NCBI RefSeq assembly: GCF_029240175.1
Contig: NZ_JARBTM010000004.1
Span: forward strand, 62,001-126,000
Length of the DNA stretch: 64,000 nucleotides
Direction of reading: 5' to 3'
From: Anaerosolibacter sp.
Lineage (GTDB): Bacteria > Bacillota > Clostridia > Peptostreptococcales > Thermotaleaceae
The number at the start of each line of letters is the position of its first letter. The first letter of the stretch is position 1. The notes beneath the pieces are model-generated. The model saw nothing but the letters and a program-made list of their open reading frames with translations, was not told where the DNA came from and did not search any database. Position numbers and translations under genes: made by a program. This document shows positions 6,961-14,904 of this stretch, piece after piece.

Positions 6961-7590
6961 ATGAAGAAGCGACTAGTAATTTATGATGAAACTGGCGATG
7001 AGCCCATTGAAGACATTGTTTTTAGCGGAGGATATAACATCACCTATACAAATCTATCAGATGATGGAGCGTTGAGAAAGATACGAAAGTTGGATAACGG
7101 AAGATTTGGAGATAAGCATTGGATCAAAAATTATCTATACAGACCAATTGCTGAAAGATTGGTGGAGAAGTTTCCAGAGCTTAAACATGTTAAGCCCAAT
7201 CTAATATTGTTTCTGGAAGATGTTGATTTCGCTCCAGGATCAGCAAAAAATCTTTGGATAGCCCAAATGAAGTTAGCGAATAAGCAGCTATCTGCTATGA
7301 CTGGATATCAATACATCTTAGAAACGAGATCTTATTACATTGATAGTATGCAGCGAGAACAGTTAATTGCGCTTCTATACCATGAGTTAAGGCATATTGA
7401 CAAAGATGGTGATATCGTAAAACACGATGTGGAGGATTGGAGTAATATGGTGGCCACTCTTGGGATTGATTGGGCAACAACCCAGGCGACGATCCAAGAC
7501 TTATTATCAGATGACTTTAATCAGTGGCATGAGCTGGAGCCGATGGCAAAGCAATTGAATATGTTTAGTGGGTTAAGAGTTGTTAGATAG
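6961..7590 (+). CDS. putative phage zinc metallopeptidase
   Basis: 209 residues. The zinc-binding motif HELRH lies at 141-145 in a helix (LIALLYHELRHID), and His155 in VKHDVEDW is a good third ligand. The hydrophobic strands before it and the acidic helix after it match the putative phage metallopeptidase domain found in many Firmicutes prophages. Its substrate is unknown. GGGAGG lies upstream of the ATG. There is no signal peptide, so it acts in the cytoplasm. It lies in the early region next to small regulators, so cleavage of a host or phage regulator is possible but is inference. Confidence 0.7.
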   Translation: MKKRLVIYDETGDEPIEDIVFSGGYNITYTNLSDDGALRKIRKLDNGRFGDKHWIKNYLYRPIAERLVEKFPELKHVKPNLILFLEDVDFAPGSAKNLWIAQMKLANKQLSAMTGYQYILETRSYYIDSMQREQLIALLYHELRHIDKDGDIVKHDVEDWSNMVATLGIDWATTQATIQDLLSDDFNQWHELEPMAKQLNMFSGLRVVR

Positions 7591-7683
7591 ACATAATTAG
7601 AGTGAAGCTCGAAGGGTGTAATTGGAGATAAGGTCTCTATCAAAGGTGAGAAAGAGAACTTTTAAATATATACAGCAAGCTTA

Positions 7684-7983
7684 TTGGATTTAAAGGGAGC
7701 AAATCATCAGGTTAGTGTTAAAGCTGATGTTATGGTTGAACATTATATTTTAGTAGGTGAACAGGATCTGGAAAATGGATTGGGAACTGATTTGACCCCG
7801 ACAAGCTGCAGGAGATATATAAAGCAAGAAAACGCTCTAAATGAAACATTTATTACCGAGGAAATAGTGAAGTTTCAACATTTTAAAACAAATTTGGCAC
7901 TTCCAAAGGTAAAAATGGAAAGAAATATGAAAGGCAGGCGGGTAAATTGGAGAATCCTTTCACTAGAGCAGACTATGAACTGA
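7684..7983 (+). CDS. doubtful frame, possibly a decayed gene
   Basis: A 99-residue frame opens with TTG at 7684 and has no ribosome binding site there or at the internal ATG 7732. Its last 37 bases overlap the next gene. Other frames of 7600-7950 carry phage-like fragments broken by stops, so this region may be a decayed gene from which one frame stayed open by chance. No family recognised. Confidence 0.25.
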   Translation: MDLKGANHQVSVKADVMVEHYILVGEQDLENGLGTDLTPTSCRRYIKQENALNETFITEEIVKFQHFKTNLALPKVKMERNMKGRRVNWRILSLEQTMN

Positions 7984-8297
7984 TGGATAGCAGCGTATAT
8001 CTTGAAAAGTATAAAATACAAGAATCAATAGATAAGTGCATTCAGTCTCTCGACGGATACATGGTAACGATTCTTTATTATAACAATGCCATAGAAGTAG
8101 ACTGGTGTGAAGAAGCTCATAACGTTTACAGAAAGAATAAAGAAAATTATCTTTCTAACGCACACAAATGGTATGCAAAGCATATGGAACAACTGATTTT
8201 GTATAAAGAGCAGCTGCAAGCAGCCAATGATGTGCTTAAAAGAATTAGTGATGCTTCTTATAGTTTGAGGCTGGAGGAAAAAGAATTTAACTTTTAG
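7947..8297 (+). CDS. unrecognised helical phage protein
   Basis: 116 residues starting with TTG at 7947, preceded by GGCAGGCGGG, an imperfect but plausible ribosome binding site. The protein is highly charged and helical, with Trp and Tyr clusters (VDWCEEAHNVYRKNKENY, then AHKWYAKHMEQL) and probable coiled-coil character from about 60 to 105. No membrane segment, no catalytic motif. It lies 8 bases before the next small gene, in the early operon. Function unknown. Confidence 0.5.
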   Translation: MENPFTRADYELMDSSVYLEKYKIQESIDKCIQSLDGYMVTILYYNNAIEVDWCEEAHNVYRKNKENYLSNAHKWYAKHMEQLILYKEQLQAANDVLKRISDASYSLRLEEKEFNF

Positions 8298-8305
8298 AGG
8301 TGAAA

Positions 8306-8479
8306 ATGATGGATAAACACATTGTTGGAATGTTACAAGTTGCCCTGGCAAAATGCAAAACTAATGTGCAAGAGGTTGTCATGGAAAGTGATGATCCTAG
8401 TTTGGTGATCGGGCTAGAACTTGGCTCTGTTATGGTTATTGAAGAAATTGAAAACATTATAAAAACGTATATGGAATAG
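8306..8479 (+). CDS. small helical protein
   Basis: 57 residues from ATG 8306 (or 8309), after GAGGTGA. The sequence MMDKHIVGMLQVALAKCKTN is followed by an acidic stretch and a helix rich in Glu and Ile. It looks like one compact helical-bundle domain. The start signal is good and the frame fits tightly behind the gene at 7947, so it is probably real. No family recognised. Confidence 0.55.
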   Translation: MMDKHIVGMLQVALAKCKTNVQEVVMESDDPSLVIGLELGSVMVIEEIENIIKTYME

Positions 8480-8638
8480 CGCGGGAGTAGGAAACTTAAA
8501 GAGATAGATGCCCTCGTGGGGTCGGAGTTCTAAATATGATAAGCATTGTTATGATCTACGAGATTTAATTTATGTAACGTTATATAGAAACCTTTAAAGA
8601 TGGTTTGAATTGTTTTTCTTAATCTAGGAGGTGGAGGG

Positions 8639-8773
8639 ATGAGTATTCAGTTGGCTATGTGGTTGTATCAAAATCATAGAATTATTTCGATCGTCGAGAA
8701 AGGAACATTTATAGATTTTAACAAAGAAAAAGACCTCTCAACAGTTGCAGCTGTTAAGGGATCAGTGTGCTAA
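8639..8773 (+). CDS. small phage protein
   Basis: 44 residues beginning MSIQLAMWLYQNHRIISIVE. The ribosome binding site AGGAGGTGGAGGG is very strong and ends at the ATG at 8639. The N-terminus may be amphipathic. A 159-base stretch without a gene lies before it. Unknown function. Confidence 0.5.
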   Translation: MSIQLAMWLYQNHRIISIVEKGTFIDFNKEKDLSTVAAVKGSVC

Positions 8774-8832
8774 AAAATATGTAACTATGGCTATTTTAGC
8801 ACAGCCATTACAGGATTTCAATGGAGGATTGT

Positions 8833-8973
8833 ATGAAAAAGTCAATGATTTCTTACATAGAGCGGGGGCATACTCCGCTCAAATATAAAAAACGTTATAG
8901 AAAGTTAAAAGGAGTACTTTTCTTATTTTTAGGATTGACAGTACTTCTAAGTATTATACATATGTTTTTCTAG
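8833..8973 (+). CDS. small single-pass membrane protein
   Basis: 46 residues: a basic N-terminal half (KYKKRYRKLK) followed by one hydrophobic segment (about 28-46, GVLFLFLGLTVLLSIIHMFF) that runs to the C-terminus. GGAGG lies 5 bases before the ATG. The positive-inside rule predicts a cytoplasmic N-terminus. Such tail-anchored peptides occur in phage early regions, with no known common role. It lies 17 bases before the replication gene. Confidence 0.55.
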   Translation: MKKSMISYIERGHTPLKYKKRYRKLKGVLFLFLGLTVLLSIIHMFF

Positions 8974-8990
8974 GATGGGGGTGAGTATGA

Positions 8991-9941
8991 TTGAGCAGCA
9001 AGCATTTATTGAACAAGAAACCGATCGTGGTTGATACCGATTTAGCCACATGCTTTAGCGTGAATGAGGCTATCGTGATCCAGCAGGTTCACTACTGGTT
9101 GGAGATCAACAAAGAGACGGGCAAGAACTACATAAATGATCGGTATTGGACGTACAACTCAATTGAAAATTGGCAATCACAGAACTTTCCTTTCTGGAGT
9201 ATAGATACGGTAAAGAGGGTTTTCAGTAAACTAGAAAACAAAGGCATATTGTTAACAGATGTTCTCAATGAAATGAAAAGAGATCGAACCAAGTGGTATT
9301 CCCTCGACTATGAAAAGCTTGATGAGTTGATGGAAGCATACGCTGACCAAAAGGTGAAATCGCACAATGCATTGGTGCAATCTGCCCCAATGCCATTAGG
9401 GCAAAATGCACCAATGGATCAGGGCAATTTGCCCCAACCATTACCAGAGATTAACACAGAGATTACAAGAGAGATAAAAGATATACGTCCGACTTCCAAG
9501 AAGTCCGACGAATCTCAAGTAGATAAAAAACATCCGCCAACTATTGTTGCCCTAACGGAGCTGCTGATCAAGAAGATCACTGACAATAATCCCCGGGCCA
9601 GTGTGCCTGAGAAGGGGACGAGCAACTATAACAAGTGGGTTTCTGAGATGGAGAAGCTTCATAGGATTGGTCCTATAGGTGGAGATAGCAGCAAGGGATA
9701 TAGAATCGAGGAAATAAAGGGGTTGATCCTGTGGTGTCAGGAGGACTCCTTTTGGAAGAACAATATCCTGTCGGCAGGGAAGCTCCGAGAGAAGATCGTG
9801 ATGATGGAGAACCAGATGAAAAAGCAGCAGACCGATAGGGGTGTGCAGAAAAACAGGGCACCCAATCGGTTCCATAACTTTGAACCAACGACCTTTGAGT
9901 ATACCAATGATGAGCTTGAAAATATGTTAAGGCATAAGTAA
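8991..9941 (+). CDS. phage replication initiation protein
   Basis: 316 residues. Residues 1-105 form a winged-helix region (FSVNEAIVIQQVHYWLE, then WSIDTVKRVFSKLENKGIL) typical of replisome-organiser or DnaD-like phage initiators. A Pro/Gln-rich linker (about 125-175) follows, then a C-terminal domain (about 180-280) with the WVSEMEKLHRIGP and IKGLILWCQEDSFWKNNILS segments found in such proteins, and a basic tail. TTG at 8991 is chosen because GGGGGTGA lies 6 bases upstream. It probably loads the host helicase at a phage origin, which may be within this gene as in other phages. No separate helicase loader is evident. Confidence 0.7.
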   Translation: MSSKHLLNKKPIVVDTDLATCFSVNEAIVIQQVHYWLEINKETGKNYINDRYWTYNSIENWQSQNFPFWSIDTVKRVFSKLENKGILLTDVLNEMKRDRTKWYSLDYEKLDELMEAYADQKVKSHNALVQSAPMPLGQNAPMDQGNLPQPLPEINTEITREIKDIRPTSKKSDESQVDKKHPPTIVALTELLIKKITDNNPRASVPEKGTSNYNKWVSEMEKLHRIGPIGGDSSKGYRIEEIKGLILWCQEDSFWKNNILSAGKLREKIVMMENQMKKQQTDRGVQKNRAPNRFHNFEPTTFEYTNDELENMLRHK

Positions 9942-9970
9942 AAGAACCAATGGGGAAGGAGTGGGAAAGG

Positions 9971-10171
9971 ATGACGGATCAAGTAAGGCAATATTGTGCC
10001 CAAAGCATTGTTAGATACCTAAATGGTGATTTTGCAGAGTTCGATAGACTGGCAGCCATGGCGGAGGTTCACAATGAGCTGGAGGAAATGAAGAATCATT
10101 TGCACTTTCGGATCGGAGAAGTTATTCCACAGAAAACCATTGAAGTCATGTATATGAGGGCTGTGGCATAA
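9971..10171 (+). CDS. small helical phage protein
   Basis: 66 residues from ATG 9971, 10 bases after AAGGAG; a frame from ATG 9950 lacks a ribosome binding site. It is a helical, slightly acidic protein (MTDQVRQYCAQSIVRYLNGD, then LEEMKNHLHFRIGEVIP). It lies 29 bases after the replication gene and 13 before the next gene, within the replication region. No family recognised. Confidence 0.55.
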   Translation: MTDQVRQYCAQSIVRYLNGDFAEFDRLAAMAEVHNELEEMKNHLHFRIGEVIPQKTIEVMYMRAVA

Positions 10172-10184
10172 AGGAGGAACGGTT

Positions 10185-10814
10185 ATGAGTTTTGCATGTT
10201 GTGGCTCCTATCGGCAGTGCAGCAGAGAAGGGATGTGTGTCAGTACCCATGACCACAGGGACGAGTGTGATTACCAAAGGAAACTGGCGAAGGGGTTGAA
10301 TTTCTTTAAGGGGAAGGACCTTTATCTGGAGATCAAGGGAAGAATGTTTCACATCGGAAAGAGAAGTGACTATCACAGGGATACCCGTCCTTTAAATCAG
10401 CAGGAGCGTGAGGATTTGAAAGGGCAGTTCAAGGATGGCAGCATCCTATGGCATGAGGGAATGCTCCTTGAAAAATGCGTGGATGAAAAATTCAGCGATA
10501 CGGATCGGGCCGTGTGCAGGGTGTTTCTTTCTATCGGGCAGGAAAAGTACAACATCCATAACTACAACGGCAGGGCAGTGACGGAGAAAACCGCTTTTAC
10601 GATCAGGGATTTTCTAAGGAAATATGGGATAGGTGCAGCAGTAGAGTATGTGGGCACCAAGGTTTCTAAAGCGGTAGTTCCACAGGAGAAGACTGAACCA
10701 AAGATACCCGAAACTAGAAAGAAAATCGAAGTTCGCATCGTCCCCAAGGCAGTGCCAATGGTTGGCAAGCAGATTTCCTTTGATGAGTTTCTAGGTGGAA
10801 TGATGGTGAGTTAG
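10185..10814 (+). CDS. cysteine-rich phage protein of unknown function
   Basis: 209 residues. The N-terminus has Cys5, Cys6, Cys12, Cys18 and Cys28 with His22 and His24 (ACCGSYRQCSREGMCVSTHD), a likely zinc-binding site. The middle (about 35-145) is a mixed domain with SDTDRAVCRVFLSIGQEKYN and FTIRDFLRKYGIGAAVEYV. A Lys/Pro-rich linker (155-185) leads to the short C-terminal motif KQISFDEFLGGM, which looks like a docking peptide. AAGGAGG lies 7 bases upstream. Related hypothetical proteins occur in the replication regions of clostridial phages, but I cannot name a family. Confidence 0.55.
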   Translation: MSFACCGSYRQCSREGMCVSTHDHRDECDYQRKLAKGLNFFKGKDLYLEIKGRMFHIGKRSDYHRDTRPLNQQEREDLKGQFKDGSILWHEGMLLEKCVDEKFSDTDRAVCRVFLSIGQEKYNIHNYNGRAVTEKTAFTIRDFLRKYGIGAAVEYVGTKVSKAVVPQEKTEPKIPETRKKIEVRIVPKAVPMVGKQISFDEFLGGMMVS

Positions 10815-10826
10815 GAGGTATGTGGT

Positions 10827-10964
10827 TTGAAGAAAGATTGGGATTTTATCAGGCACATGCAAAAGTGTAGCAAGCTTCAGAAAAAAGGTGATAAGTATTA
10901 CTGCAGCTTTACCAAAGAGAAATGCAGCAAAGAAGGGTGCCACTTTTATTGTGGGAGCAAATAG
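10827..10964 (+). CDS. small zinc-ribbon protein
   Basis: 45 residues. TTG at 10827 lies 8 bases after AGGAGG. Cys14, Cys26, Cys33, Cys38 and Cys42 (spacing C-x11-C-x6-C-x4-C-x3-C) suggest one bound zinc; the rest is basic. An ATG at 10820 in another frame makes only 16 residues. The gene follows the Cys-rich protein by 12 bases, and both may bind nucleic acid. Function unknown. Confidence 0.55.
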   Translation: MKKDWDFIRHMQKCSKLQKKGDKYYCSFTKEKCSKEGCHFYCGSK

Positions 10965-11024
10965 GGAGGCAAGCTGTACTTAGAGATTTTGAGAATTCGA
11001 ATCAATTATGGAGGTTAATAAATA

Positions 11025-11426
11025 GTGGAAGGATTGAAGAACAATATAAAATCTTTTCAACAGTTTCTTTTAAATGAGTATCATCATGAAAAATGGACTA
11101 CTCAAGACGAAGGAGACTTGATTTGCGGGTTTATTCTAGCTTTGATTGACCATGTTGAAAAATTGGAAGAGAGAATGAAGACCTTAGAAAAAAAGATACT
11201 GATTAAAGCCGTGAAAGGGTTTTATGTAATGAATTGTGATAAGTCTTCTGTAGTGGCAATGGTGGAGGCTGATGCAATTTATGAAGTTTACCTAGATAAC
11301 GAGTCCGAAGAGTACTTTTCAAAAGATAAAAATGGGAGAGAATTCTATGTTGGAGAATTGGACTTCAATGGAAAGTTAATATTAGAGGATGGCTTTGTGG
11401 AATTAACAAAGAAAATAGATAGCTAA
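11025..11426 (+). CDS. unrecognised phage protein with coiled coil
   Basis: 133 residues from GTG 11025, about 11 bases after GGAGG. The N-terminal half (about 1-65) is helical with a coiled coil around VEKLEERMKTLEKKILIKAV. The C-terminal half (about 65-130) is an acidic beta-rich domain with several aromatic residues (YEVYLDNESEEYF, then FYVGELDFNGK). No family recognised. It sits between two small genes upstream of the methyltransferase. Confidence 0.5.
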   Translation: MEGLKNNIKSFQQFLLNEYHHEKWTTQDEGDLICGFILALIDHVEKLEERMKTLEKKILIKAVKGFYVMNCDKSSVVAMVEADAIYEVYLDNESEEYFSKDKNGREFYVGELDFNGKLILEDGFVELTKKIDS

Positions 11427-11440
11427 GTGAGGTGATATGA

Positions 11441-11599
11441 ATGGATTATAAACAAATTTTAGAAGAACAGATAGAAAGACTGCAGGAGGCACAGCAAAAA
11501 TGTTTAACAAAAGGAGCGATTGATCTTGTCGCGCCAATTTCAAAGCAGATATTCGAAATCACCATGGCCTTATCAAATAGAAAACTACTTGGTAGTTAA
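11441..11599 (+). CDS. small helical protein
   Basis: 52 residues from ATG 11441, which follows GAGGTGA. The sequence begins MDYKQILEEQIERLQEAQQK and is a probable helical hairpin, similar in character to the small anti-repressor-like or structural helper proteins of phages. An ATG at 11437 in another frame stops after 4 codons. No function can be given. It lies 108 bases upstream of the methyltransferase gene. Confidence 0.5.
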   Translation: MDYKQILEEQIERLQEAQQKCLTKGAIDLVAPISKQIFEITMALSNRKLLGS

Positions 11600-11706
11600 T
11601 TAAAAAAGTTGATTTAAAAGCAGCATCACATAAGAAAGAGAAGGGATTTTTACTATAATTACGGCTTCGAATAATAAATATTCATTGACGTAAAGGGGTG
11701 GACAAA

Positions 11707-13350
11707 TTGAGAGAGATCATCGTAGATAACTTTGCTGGAGGTGGTGGAGCATCTACAGGAATAGAACTGGCAACAGGTAGGAGTGTAGACATAGCTATCA
11801 ATCATGATCCTGCTGCTATCGCAATGCATAAGGCGAATCATCCCACAACTGAGCATTATTGTGAATCAGTTTGGGAAGTTGATCCCAGGGAAGCAGTTAG
11901 GAGTAGGCCAGTAGCATTGGCTTGGTTTTCTCCAGACTGCAAGCACTTTAGCAAAGCAAAGGGTGGCAAGCCTGTAGATAAAAATATCCGGGGACTGGCT
12001 TGGGTAGCTGTGAAGTGGGCCAAGCAGGTAAAACCTCGTGTGATCATGTTAGAGAATGTTGAGGAATTTAAATCATGGGGACCACTAAAAGAAGATGACC
12101 AAGGAAATCTATACCCAGACCCTGAGAGAAAGGGAGAAACCTTTGAACTATTTATCAAGGCATTAGAAAAGCAAGGATATAGAGTAGATTTCAGGGAATT
12201 AAGAGCCTGTGATTATGGCGCGCCAACAATTAGAAAGAGATTCTTCATGATAGCACGGCGTGATGGTAAGCCGATTGTCTGGCCGGAGCCAACCCATGGA
12301 GATCCTGAAAGACTTGAGGTAAGATGCGGATTATTGAAACCATGGAGAACAGCTGCTGAGATTATCGATTGGTCCATTCCTTGCCCTTCAATATTTGAGA
12401 GGAAAAAGCCGTTAGCAGAAAATACGTTGAGACGGATCGCTCGAGGGATTCAAAAATTTGTGATTGATAATCCAAATCCATTTATTTTGAGATATAAGTT
12501 TGAGAACGAGCCTGAAAGTGCATTCAAACCATTGAGCACAATTACATCGGTAAATGGTCACTATGTTGTTACACCTTACATTGCACGCATAGGCCAGACT
12601 GGTTTTGGAGGGGATAGGATTTCTTATTCATTAGAGAATGTATTGACTACCATTACGACTAAGGCTGAACATTGTCTAGTCACACCATTTCTAACAAGCT
12701 ACCACTCTGAAACTACCGAAGATGAAGTACGGGGACTAAGCGTAAATTCACCAATACATACATTGGATACATCGAATAGATTCGGGCTTGTAGCAACATT
12801 TATTTCAAAGTACTATGACGGATGCAGCAGATCAGTTGCTTCGGGATTACATGAAGCATTACACACGATTACAGCTAGGCCAGTACATTCGCTCGTTACA
12901 AGTCACTTGATACAAATGAATAAGAATTGTGATGGGCAAAAGGCAACGGAGCCCTTAAGGACGATTGTCGCAAGTCCAGGTCATTTTGGAGAAGTAAGAA
13001 CATTCCTCATGACATACTACGGCAATGGTGATGATGCTGGGCAGCGTGTTGATGGACCATTAAGGACTATAACATCCAGAGATAGATTTGGGATAGTAAC
13101 CATCCATGGACAGGATTATCAAATCGTAGATATCGGGATGAGGATGCTTGAGCCCCATGAACTATTTAGAGCCCAAGGGTTTCCGGAAGATTACATCATA
13201 GATAGGGACCACAAAGGAAATAAGTATCCAAAGACAGCTCAGGTGGCTAGATGTGGCAATGCGGTACCACCGCCTTTTGCAGAACACCTAGTAAGGGCAA
13301 ATCTTCCAGAATTATGTGATGTTGTGGAGGATGAGAGACAAATCGGTTAA
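11707..13350 (+). CDS. DNA (cytosine-5-)-methyltransferase with repeated target domain
   Basis: Transfers a methyl group from S-adenosylmethionine to C5 of cytosine in DNA. Motif I is DNFAGGGGASTGIELA, motif IV FSPDCKHFSK carries the catalytic Cys with the usual Pro-Pro changed to Pro-Asp, motif VI is ENVEEF, motif VIII RKRFFMIAR, and motif X ARCGNAVPPP is near the C-terminus. TTG at 11707 gives the best spacing from AAGGGG; GTG at 11698 is the alternative. At about 547 residues it is long because the target-recognition section holds six related repeats (units start at 12529, 12640, 12751, 12856, 12952 and 13057). The radical SAM gene follows directly. The nearest restriction enzyme is 7 kb away, so self-protection or base modification is more likely than a classical pair. 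Confidence 0.9.
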   Translation: MREIIVDNFAGGGGASTGIELATGRSVDIAINHDPAAIAMHKANHPTTEHYCESVWEVDPREAVRSRPVALAWFSPDCKHFSKAKGGKPVDKNIRGLAWVAVKWAKQVKPRVIMLENVEEFKSWGPLKEDDQGNLYPDPERKGETFELFIKALEKQGYRVDFRELRACDYGAPTIRKRFFMIARRDGKPIVWPEPTHGDPERLEVRCGLLKPWRTAAEIIDWSIPCPSIFERKKPLAENTLRRIARGIQKFVIDNPNPFILRYKFENEPESAFKPLSTITSVNGHYVVTPYIARIGQTGFGGDRISYSLENVLTTITTKAEHCLVTPFLTSYHSETTEDEVRGLSVNSPIHTLDTSNRFGLVATFISKYYDGCSRSVASGLHEALHTITARPVHSLVTSHLIQMNKNCDGQKATEPLRTIVASPGHFGEVRTFLMTYYGNGDDAGQRVDGPLRTITSRDRFGIVTIHGQDYQIVDIGMRMLEPHELFRAQGFPEDYIIDRDHKGNKYPKTAQVARCGNAVPPPFAEHLVRANLPELCDVVEDERQIG

Positions 13351-13368
13351 ATGAAAGAAGGTGAAGGC

Positions 13369-14358
13369 TTGAAAGTAGGATTAATAGACTTTGACGGGAA
13401 GATACCTAATCTGGCACTGATGAAGCTAAGCACCTACTATAAACAGCATGGGGCAGAGATATTCTTAAATAACGTACCAAAAGATGCAGATAAAGTTTTC
13501 TGCTCTGTGTTGTTCACCTGGAGCAAAAGAAAAGCTGAACAGCTGCAGCAGGTATATCCAAATATTGAATATGGCGGTACAGGATGGGATATACATAAGC
13601 GACTTCCTGCTGAAGTTGAAAATTGTAATCCTGATTATGAGCTTTACATGATCGAAGATATTCTCCCAAGGATCAATGGTGGGATCGCAAGCAAGGAAAG
13701 TAAGGTAAAGAAGGCCCAGACAATCATAGATGCAGGTATCGGATTTACATCAAGAGGTTGCGTAAGAAAATGCGGATTCTGTTTTGTACCACCCAAGGAA
13801 GGAGAATTCCGACAGGTTGCTACCATAGAGGATTTGATCAATCCAGAGAGTAATGTTGTGATTCTCTTGGACAATAACATCACTGCTGACCCACTGGCGG
13901 TTGATAAGCTCCATGAGATACGGGACAGGGGACTTGTAGTTGATATCTCCCAAGGTATAGATGTTAGACTCATAACCCCAGAGATTGCCCAAGCATTGTC
14001 AGAGGTTAAGCATCTAAGATCAATACATTATGCATGGGATCTAATGGGGTTTGAAAAACAAATCATCGAAGGGATCAATATTCTCTCTGAAAGAGCAAAG
14101 AAATGGCGTCACATGTGCTTTATGCTCATCGGATACAATACAACATTCGAAGAAGACATGTATCGATATAGAAAGCTTACAGAACTAGGTATCAAGCCAT
14201 ATGTCATGCCATATAACAAGCAATATCCATCTAAGAAACACCACTGTTTTGCAGGATGGATAAACGGAAGGTACCATACGGTGTGTGAGTTTGAAGAGTA
14301 TGAACCCTGGGTGAAAGCTCAAAGAGAATGCAGTGAGCAGATAAGCATGGTGATATGA
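13369..14358 (+). CDS. radical SAM protein of phage type
   Basis: 329 residues from TTG 13369, preceded by AAGGTGA; ATG at 13351, touching the methyltransferase stop, is the alternative. The cluster motif is SRGCVRKCGFCFVP (C-x3-C-x2-C, residues 131, 135 and 138 from the TTG), which binds a 4Fe-4S cluster and SAM. The N-terminal 100 residues (LKVGLIDFDGKIPNLALMKL) form a Rossmann-like domain like the cobalamin-binding domain of class B methylases but without the DxHxxG cobalamin motif. The half-barrel strands follow (NVVILLDNNITADP, LVVDISQGIDVRL). Direct coupling to a cytosine C5-methyltransferase and an ASCH gene suggests it acts on the methylated base or a nucleotide precursor; that is inference. 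Confidence 0.75.
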   Translation: MKVGLIDFDGKIPNLALMKLSTYYKQHGAEIFLNNVPKDADKVFCSVLFTWSKRKAEQLQQVYPNIEYGGTGWDIHKRLPAEVENCNPDYELYMIEDILPRINGGIASKESKVKKAQTIIDAGIGFTSRGCVRKCGFCFVPPKEGEFRQVATIEDLINPESNVVILLDNNITADPLAVDKLHEIRDRGLVVDISQGIDVRLITPEIAQALSEVKHLRSIHYAWDLMGFEKQIIEGINILSERAKKWRHMCFMLIGYNTTFEEDMYRYRKLTELGIKPYVMPYNKQYPSKKHHCFAGWINGRYHTVCEFEEYEPWVKAQRECSEQISMVI

Positions 14359-14394
14359 CGCTAAAATAAGATTGAATGAAAGTGAGGGATAAAG

Positions 14395-14904
14395 ATGGGA
14401 AATGACATTATTGAAAAAGCAAAAAATGCATTGGATAGATTACTTGAAGGAAAAAGTTCTATCAACCAAATACGAAATGAGTTTGGATTAAAGTCCATAG
14501 ATGATAAATTGCTGAATGAATGCTGCAGACGGGTGCTTGTAGAAAGTAATTGTGGAAGAATGAAAGGTTTAAAAGTTGATCATTCAAAGGGCGTAAGAGA
14601 TGTACTGTTATTGCTAGAGGTTCAAGGTGTAGAAATCAATGGAAACTACATAGAAATAGAAGAAGAACTCGTTAGAAGGCTAAACGAATACGATGAGCTG
14701 ATGGAGCAGCTTGATACATTATCAGATACAGTAAATATCCTTTCTCCTTTGATGATGAAATGTCATGATCTAAAAGCATTAAATCGTGATTTTGTGCAAT
14801 TATTGAAAGAGTGTCATGATAAGTTGAATGGTTGGAATAGAGAAGATCATCAACTTCAAAATAGAATTATGGCAGCCATAGAAAAAGCAAAGGTAGTGGA
14901 ATGA
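14395..14904 (+). CDS. unrecognised helical protein
   Basis: 169 residues. GAGGGAT lies 6 bases before the ATG. The N-terminal part (about 1-70) is helical with a small-domain look (ALDRLLEGKSSINQIRNEF). The section 80-165 is a predicted coiled coil with heptad-like Leu spacing (LVRRLNEYDELMEQLDTLSD). Its last 4 bases overlap the start of the ASCH gene (ATGA), so the two are translationally coupled. It lies inside the modification-type cluster, so it could be a partner or scaffold. No family recognised. Confidence 0.5.
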   Translation: MGNDIIEKAKNALDRLLEGKSSINQIRNEFGLKSIDDKLLNECCRRVLVESNCGRMKGLKVDHSKGVRDVLLLLEVQGVEINGNYIEIEEELVRRLNEYDELMEQLDTLSDTVNILSPLMMKCHDLKALNRDFVQLLKECHDKLNGWNREDHQLQNRIMAAIEKAKVVE

